Assembly: GCA_964648115.1 (NCBI GenBank)
Contig: CAZYME010000029.1
Span: 1-29,817, forward strand
Source: CAZYME01 sp964648115
Lineage (GTDB): Bacteria; Pseudomonadota; Gammaproteobacteria; Legionellales; Legionellaceae
Length of the DNA: 29,817 nucleotides
Direction of reading: 5' to 3'
The position numbers and the translations under genes were made by a program. Each line of letters opens with the position of its first letter. Positions within the stretch are counted from its first letter, which is position 1. The notes below the pieces were generated by a model. It did not search any database. It was not told where the DNA came from and saw nothing but the letters and a program-made list of their open reading frames with translations. Positions 16,986 to 23,571 of the stretch are shown here, piece after piece.

Positions 16986-17585
16986 CTATATGGACACAAC
17001 TACTTGTAAATACCTCATATGCAACTCCACAACTTTTTCCTGTAGCTCTACCAACGAACCTGAATTTGTCAAAATATCATCCGCTAACTTATGAAGAGTA
17101 ACCGCGTCCGCTTGAGTAGCTAAAATAGCCAAAGCATCTGCTTTAGAACTATTATCCCTTGTTGCCAGCCGTTCTATCTGTTGCTCAGTTTCTGCCTCAA
17201 CCAATAAAACGCGATTCAAATAAGGATACAAAGCCCGATCCCTTAACAAAGGAATTTCAATAAGACAGTAAGGAGACTTAGATGCTAGAGCCTGAATTTC
17301 AACTTGCTTTCGAATCATAGGATGAAGGTATTGCTCCAGCCATATCCGCTCAACAGGATTCTTAAAAATCAATTGGCGTAAATAACGTCGGTCTAATTCA
17401 CCCGTCTTAGTTAAAATAGCCTGACCAAAATGATTTACAATGCCCTGAAATGCTGGCTGCGCGCTGGTTGTGAGTTCTTTCGCTATCTTGTCCGCGCTAA
17501 TCACATCAATACCAAGGTTGGCAAAATAAGCGGCTACCGTAGATTTCCCACTAGCAATATTGCCTGTTAACCCAACGCAATACAC
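16986..17585 (-). CDS. coaE: Dephospho-CoA kinase
   Basis: Last step of coenzyme A synthesis: ATP-dependent phosphorylation of the ribose 3'-hydroxyl of dephospho-CoA. The 199-residue product has the P-loop GNIASGKST at 8-16, the DKIAKEL motif at about 32-38 and the lid-like VLLVEAETEQQIERL region at about 125-140, at normal family length. The start is GTG 17585, three bases after the upstream gene's stop, so translation is probably coupled. In many gammaproteobacteria coaE follows pilD; here it ends a bioA-containing run instead. It may thus fall under the biotin operator. Confidence 0.95.
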   Translation of the reverse strand: MYCVGLTGNIASGKSTVAAYFANLGIDVISADKIAKELTTSAQPAFQGIVNHFGQAILTKTGELDRRYLRQLIFKNPVERIWLEQYLHPMIRKQVEIQALASKSPYCLIEIPLLRDRALYPYLNRVLLVEAETEQQIERLATRDNSSKADALAILATQADAVTLHKLADDILTNSGSLVELQEKVVELHMRYLQVVVSI

Positions 17586-17588
17586 AGT

Positions 17589-18011
17589 TTATAGTCTCTC
17601 GTTTAAATTTTTACACGTCATTAAATTAATATAACAACTCTCTGGCATAGAGCTATGTTTATGACAAAAATCTTTAGATTCCAAGGCAGCATCGTCTCTA
17701 TTAGAGTGAACCTCACTCCACCAGGGTTTGGACATTTGATCCAAAGCCAAGCATCGCCACATAGGGCGTGTATTTAGTCCATTTGAAAAGTAATCACAAT
17801 TTTCTTTAGGGATTTTACAGCTCAAGGGGGCAACACTTTGCTTTTTACAAGCCTCAAATGCTTTAGTGGTTGCTACACGCTCATAAGGGCTTTTAACTAC
17901 CCATTGCTTTTGCTGGGCATCCTGAGCTGCACACTGCCAGTAGCTATCATCATCTGCCCATGCAGGTTTTATCATACATAGGGGTAAGAGCATCATAAGG
18001 TATTTGTTCAT
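17589..18011 (-). CDS. Exported eight-cysteine protein with two tandem ~60-residue repeats, function unknown
   Basis: I do not recognise a named family with certainty. The 140-residue product has a signal peptide (about 1-19, AWA end). Two matching units follow: residues 25-72 and 85-133. Each begins WxC, has AxD or ALD and a Trp about ten residues later, then an Arg/Ala-rich stretch, and ends with C...SxxPxSC...C. Cysteines at 27/55/65/72 and 87/116/126/133 have spacings 28-10-7 and 29-10-7, so four disulfides, two per unit, are likely after export. The pattern faintly recalls DUF4189-type secreted domains. AGGAG six bases before ATG 18011 overlaps the bioA stop region. It sits between bioA and coaE, nine and three bases away. 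Confidence 0.8.
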   Translation of the reverse strand: MNKYLMMLLPLCMIKPAWADDDSYWQCAAQDAQQKQWVVKSPYERVATTKAFEACKKQSVAPLSCKIPKENCDYFSNGLNTRPMWRCLALDQMSKPWWSEVHSNRDDAALESKDFCHKHSSMPESCYINLMTCKNLNERL

Positions 18012-18020
18012 CCTGAACTC

Positions 18021-19340
18021 CTAACATGTCTTATACACATCCTTTATTGAGTGTAGTGTGATCTCTGCTAATTTCTCAATAGTCTCTGTATCGGTTGTGA
18101 GAGGTGGCAACCAGTATAACGTGTTTCCTAATGGACGTAATAGTGCCCCTCTTGAGAGGGCGGCATGTCGAATCTGGGAGCTAATATGTTGAGATTCTAT
18201 ATTCTCTAAATCGCCAGCAACGATTGCACCGACAGAGCGTATATTAGTTATTTTGCCTGTTTGCTCAGCAATTGCAGAAAAGTGCTTCAGCATACATGTG
18301 CTAAGCTCTTCTGCTTGTTGGTTAATATTTTCAGAGCGCATGACTTTTATCGTCGCAAGGGCTGCACTCACAGCCAATGGGTTGCCACTGTAAGTATGCG
18401 AATGAAGAAATGAATTTTCGGAGGATACATTATAAAACAGCTCATAAATGGGGTTGTCTATTAACACGCAGCTTAATGGAAGGGCTCCGGAAGTTAGCCC
18501 TTTTGATAAACAGATCATATCAGGAACAATTCCTGCGTGGTGACATGCTAGCCATTTCCCGGTTCGACCTAACCCTGTCATTATTTCATCAGCAATCAAA
18601 TAGATATTATTCTCTTTTGCCCATGAGTTTAATCTACGTAAAAAATCAGCACTATAACAGCGCATTCCTCCTGCACCTTGAATGATTGGTTCAACAATAA
18701 TGGCACAAACCTTTGCTTTAACAGCTTCAAGCTGTTTCTTTATCAACGGCCATACATGTTCACAGTTATGTGACAAGGGCTCATCCAGATTTGCAACATA
18801 GGGCACCTGTTGTAAAAAATGGCATTCTGGCCCAAACCCTGTGAAAGGTTTTTTATAAAGCCCCAAATCACTGATGCTAAGTGTTGCTAATGTTTCGCCA
18901 TGGTAGCTATTTTGCAGTGCGATGAATTGGTTGCGGGTTGTGTAGCCTTGACGTTGCGCACCATGCAGTGCGAGCTTCATAGCGATTTCTACAGCACTTG
19001 ATCCATCGCTAGCAAAAAACACATGTTGCAGACTGCTGATTTCCGCAAGATTTTGTGCCAGCTCAACCATTGCAGGATAGGTTGTGTCAGCGCCTATCAC
19101 ATGCTCAAAACATTTAAGCTGTTTATTGATTGCCTCGGTAACAGCAGGAAAACCATGCCCCAGCGATTTACACCACCAACTAGAAATAGCATCAATAATA
19201 GGGCCACGATCTGTATAGAGGTAGCTGCCTTTAGCTTCATGCACCACCAAAGGTGGATGCTGTTCAAAGTCTTTCATTTGGGTGCAGGGGTGCCAAACGT
19301 GTTTTAAATCTTGTCGGAAAAGCTCGTCGTGGTTAACCAT
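18021..19340 (-). CDS. bioA: Adenosylmethionine-8-amino-7-oxononanoate aminotransferase
   Basis: PLP enzyme converting KAPA to DAPA with S-adenosylmethionine as amino donor, the third step of biotin ring assembly. The 439-residue product has PLP-Lys280 (CLSKGLTSG), Asp251 (ADEIMTGLGRTG), the SDGSSAVEIA cofactor-phosphate loop and a C-terminal RPLGNTLYWLPPL. The family WHPY motif reads WHPC here, with Cys19 at the position of E. coli Tyr17. Start ATG 19340 fits the family N-terminus but has no Shine-Dalgarno, and its first codons lie inside the BirA operator half-site. It is the first gene of a bioA-hypothetical-coaE run, divergent from bioB. Confidence 0.95.
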   Translation of the reverse strand: MVNHDELFRQDLKHVWHPCTQMKDFEQHPPLVVHEAKGSYLYTDRGPIIDAISSWWCKSLGHGFPAVTEAINKQLKCFEHVIGADTTYPAMVELAQNLAEISSLQHVFFASDGSSAVEIAMKLALHGAQRQGYTTRNQFIALQNSYHGETLATLSISDLGLYKKPFTGFGPECHFLQQVPYVANLDEPLSHNCEHVWPLIKKQLEAVKAKVCAIIVEPIIQGAGGMRCYSADFLRRLNSWAKENNIYLIADEIMTGLGRTGKWLACHHAGIVPDMICLSKGLTSGALPLSCVLIDNPIYELFYNVSSENSFLHSHTYSGNPLAVSAALATIKVMRSENINQQAEELSTCMLKHFSAIAEQTGKITNIRSVGAIVAGDLENIESQHISSQIRHAALSRGALLRPLGNTLYWLPPLTTDTETIEKLAEITLHSIKDVYKTC

Positions 19341-19362
19341 TCTATGATTTTTTGGTTGACAA
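19330..19362. promoter_or_regulatory. BirA (biotin repressor) operator between bioA and bioB
   Basis: Half-sites TGGTTAACC (19330-19338) and GGTTGACAA (19354-19362) are separated by 15 bases. The known gammaproteobacterial BirA consensus is TTGTAAACC-N14/15-GGTTTACAA; the left half matches 7 of 9 and the right half 8 of 9. Location in the bioA/bioB divergence is exactly where E. coli has its operator. The right half overlaps the bioB -35 and the left half overlaps the bioA start codon, so one bound BirA dimer could repress both sides. Confidence 0.85.
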
Positions 19363-19383
19363 TCGATGTTGGGACTCTATCAT
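19356..19383 (+). promoter_or_regulatory. Strong sigma-70 promoter of bioBFHD
   Basis: Perfect -35 TTGACA (19356-19361), 16-base spacer, -10 TATCAT (19378-19383, 5 of 6 matches to TATAAT counting position order). Transcription should begin near 19390. The -35 is embedded in the right BirA half-site. Because the -10 overlaps the ATG at 19382, that ATG cannot be on this transcript. Confidence 0.75.
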
Positions 19384-19414
19384 GTTCAATAAGAATAAAA
19401 AACAGGGGTTAGAT

Positions 19415-20461
19415 TTGACTAGATGGACTATTGAGAGCGTTACCGCTATTTATGAGCAACCTTTTAATGATTTGTTGTACGCGGCGCATACAACGCATTT
19501 GTTACATCACCCAGCAAATACGTTACAGCTGGCAACGTTGCTGAGTATAAAAACCGGAGCATGCCCTGAGGATTGTGGATATTGCTCGCAAAGTGGCCAT
19601 CATAAAACCCATGTTGAAAAAGAAAAACTGATGAGTGTTGAGCAAGTATTGGCTAGCGCACGCGCAGCGCAAGAGGGTGGTGCGACTCGCTTTTGCATGG
19701 GCGCTGCTTGGCGTTGCCCTCCTGATAAAGCTATGCCAGAGTTAGCGGCGATGATTGCTGGTGTGAAAGGGATGGGGCTTGAGACGTGTATGACTTTAGG
19801 TATGCTGTCACCTGAGCAAGCGGGAGAGTTAAAAACCGCAGGTTTGGACTATTACAATCACAATATTGATACCTCTCCTAGTTATTATGCAAAAGTTGCT
19901 ACAACACGCAAATTTAGCGATCGTTTGGAAACATTAGAAAACGTACGTAATGCAGGTATAAATGTATGTTGTGGTGGAATTTTAGGATTAGGTGAAACCC
20001 GTGAAGATCGAATTGAATTTTTGTTAACGCTAGCTAATCTTGAAGAGCCGCCAGAGAGTGTGCCTATTAATCGTTTAATTCCTGTTGAAGGCACGCCACT
20101 TGGAAAAAAACCGCAAGTTGAGGGTATTGAGTTAGTGCGTACCATTGCTACGGCTAGATTATTAATGCCCAAAAGTGCGGTTCGTTTGACGGCGGGCCGT
20201 ACGGAAATGAGCGATGAATTACAAGCGCTTTGTTTTTTTGCAGGCGCTAATTCGGTGTTTATTGGCGATAAGTTATTGACGGAAGAAAATCCTCAGAGGG
20301 AAAAAGATAAGGTGCTGTTTGAGAAGTTGGGGTTATGTGCACAGAGTGGTGGTGTGAATCCCCCTCTCCCCCAAGGGGGCGAGGGGAGTTTTGTTTCGTG
20401 CTCCAAGAAGGCCGGACATTCTTGCGCCGAACATTCCCTCGCTCCTCGGGTAGAGGGCTAG
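19415..20461 (+). CDS. bioB: Biotin synthase
   Basis: Radical-SAM enzyme inserting sulfur into dethiobiotin to give biotin. The [4Fe-4S] motif CX3CX2C is at Cys50/54/57 counted from TTG 19415, preceded by TLLSIKTGACPED, with FCMGAAWR and YYNHNIDTSP downstream as in all BioB. I choose TTG 19415: AGGGG lies six bases upstream and the protein then begins TRWTIESV, like E. coli. ATG 19382 (11 codons earlier) overlaps the promoter -10 and TTG 19352 lies before it. From TTG the product is 348 residues. The normal family ends near LFEKLGL; the last ~35-40 residues (from about VNPPLPQGG) are translated from a repeat element. This C-terminal tail is not conserved in the family. Confidence 0.95.
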   Translation: MTRWTIESVTAIYEQPFNDLLYAAHTTHLLHHPANTLQLATLLSIKTGACPEDCGYCSQSGHHKTHVEKEKLMSVEQVLASARAAQEGGATRFCMGAAWRCPPDKAMPELAAMIAGVKGMGLETCMTLGMLSPEQAGELKTAGLDYYNHNIDTSPSYYAKVATTRKFSDRLETLENVRNAGINVCCGGILGLGETREDRIEFLLTLANLEEPPESVPINRLIPVEGTPLGKKPQVEGIELVRTIATARLLMPKSAVRLTAGRTEMSDELQALCFFAGANSVFIGDKLLTEENPQREKDKVLFEKLGLCAQSGGVNPPLPQGGEGSFVSCSKKAGHSCAEHSLAPRVEG

Positions 20462-20471
20462 AGTGAGGGGG
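20360..20471. repeat. 112-bp CCCCCTCTC-type palindromic element across the bioB-bioF junction
   Basis: The ends CCCCCTCTCCCCC (from 20360) and GAGTGAGGGGG (to 20471) are imperfect inverted repeats of the same kind as those at 2367-2394 and 29741-29808. The element encodes the BioB C-terminal tail, contains the bioB TAG stop (20459-20461) and carries the GTG start of bioF (20463) with AGAGGG five bases before it. Confidence 0.75.
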
Positions 20472-21734
20472 CTCTTAACTAGCAAGTTAAAGGAATATTC
20501 CGCAACGCTTGTACAACAAGGGCTCCATCGCCGACGCCGAGTTAATACTACTAACAATGGTATTATTAATTTCAGCAGCAGCGATTACCTTTCTCTAACC
20601 TCCGATACGCGCATAAAAAATGCTTATCAAGCCGGTTTTGAGCGATATCCAACAGGCAGCGGCGGTTCCATGGTTGTGTGTGGTTATCATGCCACACACA
20701 ACGCGCTCGAAAAGGCGTTTGCTGATGCCTTAAACGTAGATGATTGCATATTATTTTCGTCAGGATACGCTGCTAATTTGAGTGTTACTGGATTATTAGC
20801 TCGTTTTGATACCCATATTTTAATCGACAAAAGCGTGCACGCTTCTACCTATGATGGTCTGCAATTATCACGCGCGTCTTACTCCCGTTATTTACATAAT
20901 AACGTGGTTGATTTAGCTGCAAAAATTAAAACAATTTGTTCTCCCCTAAACACTCCCACCCCTACGTCCCGCGGCTTGTCCGCGGGATCCAGGAATCTAG
21001 CTGCATCGCTGGATCCTGCAAACAAGCCGCGGGACGTAGATCAGCTAGCAATTATAACAGAGGGTACTTTTAGCATGAGTGGGCAGTGTGCGCCTCTAAA
21101 CGAGATTGCTCAATTAGGCCATGATCTCATAGTCGACGAAGCCCATGCTTTTGGTATCCTTGGCCATCAGGGTCTCGGGTCAGTTGTACATCACCAACTA
21201 ACACAAGCTGAGATCCCATTAAGGGTTATTCCATTAGGGAAGGCATATGGGGCAAGCGGAGCCATTGTTGCGGGGCAGGGTGCTTGGATTGATGCTTTAC
21301 TGCAGTCGGCTCGACCCCAGACCTACTCTACTGCGATAAGTCCTGCAGTAGCTTATGGTTTATTAGAAACTTTAGAGGTCCTAAGAGGCGCTGATGATCG
21401 GCGAAAAAAACTAGCGGAACTCATCAAATATTTTCGAGCGGCGATTAATAACTCACCTCTTAAATGGCGTGATTCACAATCACCAATTCAACAGCTGCAA
21501 TTAGGATGCCCCCACCGTGCACAGCACTTCGCTGATAAGCTGCTTGAGCACTCCATTCTCTGCTTGCCCATGCGCCAACCAACAGTCAGTAAACAAGAAA
21601 CAGGCCTACGAGTTATTTTAAATTACCACCACGAGCCGGAGCATATTGATCGTTTATTTGAATTCCTGCATCAAAGTAGGTTGGGCCCATGGCCCAACAC
21701 TGCGCGAAGCGCCACCAAACATGACATCTCATAA
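20463..21734 (+). CDS. bioF: 8-amino-7-oxononanoate (KAPA) synthase
   Basis: PLP enzyme condensing pimeloyl-ACP/CoA with L-alanine to give KAPA. The 423-residue product has the FSSSDYLSL motif (37-45), TGSGGS, the DEAHAFG cofactor loop (225-231) and PLP-Lys260 (PLGKAYGASGA). E. coli BioF is 384 residues; the excess is explained by repeats. Residues ~167-193 (TPTSRGLSAG ... NKPRDVD) come from an in-frame 78-bp palindrome and the last 18 residues (from RLGPW) from another. Without these the length is about 379. The GTG start 20463, one base past the bioB stop, lies in a third element and has AGAGGG upstream; I see no in-frame ATG before the conserved region. The internal insertion falls just before the conserved ITEGTFSM strand, in what is a loop in E. 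coli BioF. Activity is likely but not assured. Confidence 0.93.
   Translation: MRGLLTSKLKEYSATLVQQGLHRRRRVNTTNNGIINFSSSDYLSLTSDTRIKNAYQAGFERYPTGSGGSMVVCGYHATHNALEKAFADALNVDDCILFSSGYAANLSVTGLLARFDTHILIDKSVHASTYDGLQLSRASYSRYLHNNVVDLAAKIKTICSPLNTPTPTSRGLSAGSRNLAASLDPANKPRDVDQLAIITEGTFSMSGQCAPLNEIAQLGHDLIVDEAHAFGILGHQGLGSVVHHQLTQAEIPLRVIPLGKAYGASGAIVAGQGAWIDALLQSARPQTYSTAISPAVAYGLLETLEVLRGADDRRKKLAELIKYFRAAINNSPLKWRDSQSPIQQLQLGCPHRAQHFADKLLEHSILCLPMRQPTVSKQETGLRVILNYHHEPEHIDRLFEFLHQSRLGPWPNTARSATKHDIS
20962..21039. repeat. 78-bp palindromic element inserted in frame in bioF
   Basis: Arms 20962-20992 and 21009-21039 (31 bp each) are inverted repeats matching at about 28 positions: the outer 18 bases CTACGTCCCGCGGCTTGT and the inner GATCCAG are exact. 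Length is 78 bases, exactly 26 codons, and it holds no stop in the BioF frame. It is comparable in behaviour to the Rickettsia palindromic elements found inside genes. Confidence 0.88.
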
Positions 21735-21775
21735 TGTGGCACTTTGTGCGCTGTTGGACCATGGGCCCAACCTAC
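21676..21775. repeat. 100-bp palindromic repeat, GTAGGTTGGG family, across the bioF-bioH junction
   Basis: The left arm starts GTAGGTTGGGCCCATGGCCC and the right arm ends in its complement, matching 23 of 24 bases over the outer arm; weaker complementarity continues inward. It begins with the TCAAAGTAGGTTGGG seen at 6206-6220. It encodes the last 18 BioF residues and the TAA stop at 21732, and ends 22 bases before the bioH ATG. Confidence 0.85.
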
Positions 21776-21797
21776 ATTTAATTGCTTTGAGGACATA

Positions 21798-22520
21798 ATG
21801 AACACTCCCCACATCCAAATCCAAGGCAAAGGCAAAGGCACCCCCCTAGTCCTCTTCCACGGCTGGGGATTCGACTCTCAAATTTGGCATCCCTTATTAC
21901 CCGAACTAACCAACCGATATCAACTCTACCTAGTAGATTTACCCGGCTTTGGTTTAACCCCAAACATGCAATGGGAAGCGTTTAAACCGGCTCTGTTGAA
22001 ATGCTTACCAAAAAAATTCGCATTACTTGGCTGGTCGATGGGTGGTTTAATGGCAACAAGGTTAGCCATTGAAGAACCCGAACATATCACCCACCTGATT
22101 AACGTCACCTCGTCTCCCTATTTTATTAGACAGGTTGAATGGCCCGGAGTTGTTACTCAAGTCTTCAACGACTTTTACCAAGCCTTAGCGAGCAATCCTC
22201 AGCAAACACTACAAGAGTTCATTACATTGCAGCTGCAAGGACAAAAAATATTCTCAGGCCATCCACCTTCTTTACATGGTCTACGAGAAGGTCTTGATTT
22301 GCTAATGACCTGGGATTTACGCCAAAACCTCACCCAGCTCAACCACCCAGTGTGCTATATGTTTGGACGTTTGGATGCCATAGTTCCCCGCACGACTATG
22401 ATAACGATGCAGACTATTTATCCGCATTTTCATTACACCATGTTCCCCAAAGCTGCCCATGCACCGTTTTTGTCACATACAGATGAGTTTATTACTGCTT
22501 TAGAGGAATTTTTACAATGA
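21798..22520 (+). CDS. bioH: Pimeloyl-ACP methyl ester esterase BioH
   Basis: Alpha/beta hydrolase that removes the methyl group from pimeloyl-ACP methyl ester to end chain growth in biotin synthesis. The 240-residue product has Ser80 (LLGWSMGG), Asp193 (GRLDAIVP) and His221 (KAAHAPFLSH) as triad, and HGWG near residue 21 as oxyanion motif. ATG 21798 is preferred over an ATG at 21744 because GAGG lies just upstream and the extension would be translated from repeat DNA. bioH here occupies the place bioC has in E. coli bioBFCD. Its stop overlaps the bioD start by four bases (ATGA). Confidence 0.93.
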   Translation: MNTPHIQIQGKGKGTPLVLFHGWGFDSQIWHPLLPELTNRYQLYLVDLPGFGLTPNMQWEAFKPALLKCLPKKFALLGWSMGGLMATRLAIEEPEHITHLINVTSSPYFIRQVEWPGVVTQVFNDFYQALASNPQQTLQEFITLQLQGQKIFSGHPPSLHGLREGLDLLMTWDLRQNLTQLNHPVCYMFGRLDAIVPRTTMITMQTIYPHFHYTMFPKAAHAPFLSHTDEFITALEEFLQ

Positions 22521-23173
22521 AACGTTATTTTATTATTGGTACTGATACTGATTGTGGCAAGACCTATGTGACCTGCCAATTATTGGATTACTTTAAAAAA
22601 AGAGGTAAGCGTGCTCAAGCAATAAAGCCTGTCGCCAGTGGCTGTATAGAGCAAGATGGTCAATTGATTAGCCAAGACGTGCTTCATTTACAACACCACA
22701 ATAGCCATAATCACCACCCAATTTGCCGATGGCTTTTCAAGCCACCTATCTCTCCTCATCTTGCTGCGGAGGAAGCCGGTCAATTTATATCTGCTCAAGC
22801 CATTGCGGATTTTTGTAATGATCCCGCATTTTCTGATAATGATTACTTATTGATTGAAAGTGCAGGGGGGCTAATGTCTCCCCTAAATAATATCGAAACT
22901 TGGCTGGATGTTTTATTGCTAAGTCAAATCCCAGTAATTTTTGTCGTAGGTATGCGCCTAGGCTGTTTAAACCACGCGCTACTCACTGAGTCTGTAATAA
23001 ATACGCATAGAATTAACTGTGTAGGGTGGATAGCCAATTGTATTGATAGGGAGATGCTAGTATTACCAGAAAATATAAAAACCCTGTCAGAAAAATTAAA
23101 AGCCCCATTATTAACAACGATCACTCATTCGCAAGGAATTAATGGAGAAGTACTTTGTATCAATGGTGTTTGA
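22517..23173 (+). CDS. bioD: ATP-dependent dethiobiotin synthetase
   Basis: Closes the ureido ring of biotin: DAPA + CO2 + ATP to dethiobiotin. The 218-residue product has the P-loop GTDTDCGKTYV (8-18), the KPVASGC motif (about 37-43) and the conserved IESAGGLMSP (about 114-123). The ATG overlaps the bioH stop by four bases. It is the last biotin gene of the operon and has family-typical length (E. coli BioD 225 aa). No terminator hairpin with a T-run follows; the next gene has its own promoter about 36 bases on. Confidence 0.95.
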   Translation: MKRYFIIGTDTDCGKTYVTCQLLDYFKKRGKRAQAIKPVASGCIEQDGQLISQDVLHLQHHNSHNHHPICRWLFKPPISPHLAAEEAGQFISAQAIADFCNDPAFSDNDYLLIESAGGLMSPLNNIETWLDVLLLSQIPVIFVVGMRLGCLNHALLTESVINTHRINCVGWIANCIDREMLVLPENIKTLSEKLKAPLLTTITHSQGINGEVLCINGV

Positions 23174-23186
23174 CCCACCCGCTGTG

Positions 23187-23215
23187 TTGTTGTTCATCGT
23201 ATTCTTAGCTATAAT
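23187..23215 (+). promoter_or_regulatory. Putative promoter of the fmdB-DUF502-aspS cluster
   Basis: A perfect -10 TATAAT (23210-23215) lies 17 bases after TTGTTG (23187-23192, 3 of 6 matches to TTGACA). The start of the FmdB-like gene is 57 bases downstream of the -10. The -35 is weak, so this is a moderate call. Confidence 0.5.
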
Positions 23216-23271
23216 CGCACGCTATATTATTGGTTTTATTTTAGCCATTTTAAATGTGTGGAGTGTTATCG

Positions 23272-23571
23272 ATGCCAATTTATGAATACCAGTGCACTGC
23301 TTGTCATCACAAATTTGATGTACTGCAAAAATTAAATGATGAGCAAATTAAAAAGTGCCCAGAGTGTTCTAAAAATACCGTTGAGCGTTTAGTGTCTGCA
23401 GCTGGGTTTCAGCTTAAAGGAAGTGGTTGGTACGCTACTGATTTTAAAAACAAAGGGAAACCTGAGCAAAAATCCGATAATTCCGCGTCATCAGATACAA
23501 AAGCCGCTGATAAAACAAAAACCGAACCTTCGACTAGCTCGAGCGTTACTACCAAAGGTGAGAGCGATTGA
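23272..23571 (+). CDS. FmdB-family zinc-ribbon protein
   Basis: A 99-residue small protein with an N-terminal zinc ribbon: Cys8-x2-Cys11 (CTAC) and Cys29-x2-Cys32 (CPEC), starting MPIYEYQC as is typical of the FmdB/CxxC_CXXC_SSSS family. A GSGWYATDF motif follows, then a low-complexity Ser/Lys/Asp-rich tail (about 65-99). ATG 23272 is preferred to the 23254 start, since GGAG lies eight bases before it and the family begins MPIYEY. Function is unsettled (named from a formamidase regulator). It is next to DUF502 and aspS, an association conserved in many proteobacteria. Confidence 0.9.
   Translation: MPIYEYQCTACHHKFDVLQKLNDEQIKKCPECSKNTVERLVSAAGFQLKGSGWYATDFKNKGKPEQKSDNSASSDTKAADKTKTEPSTSSSVTTKGESD

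Noticed and set aside
19382..19384. ATG start for bioB
   Set aside because: It overlaps the promoter -10 and lies upstream of the expected transcript start; TTG 19415 has a good ribosome site and family-like N-terminus.
20360..20471. Riboswitch or attenuator between bioB and bioF
   Set aside because: The sequence is translated in the BioB frame and matches a repeat type; no known riboswitch features are visible.
20333..20557. Minus-strand reading frame across the bioB-bioF junction
   Set aside because: It is a by-product of the GC-rich palindrome; no ribosome site and no recognisable protein features.
21744..21797. N-terminal extension of BioH from ATG 21744
   Set aside because: The extension would be read largely from repeat DNA and ATG 21798 has a GAGG ribosome site.
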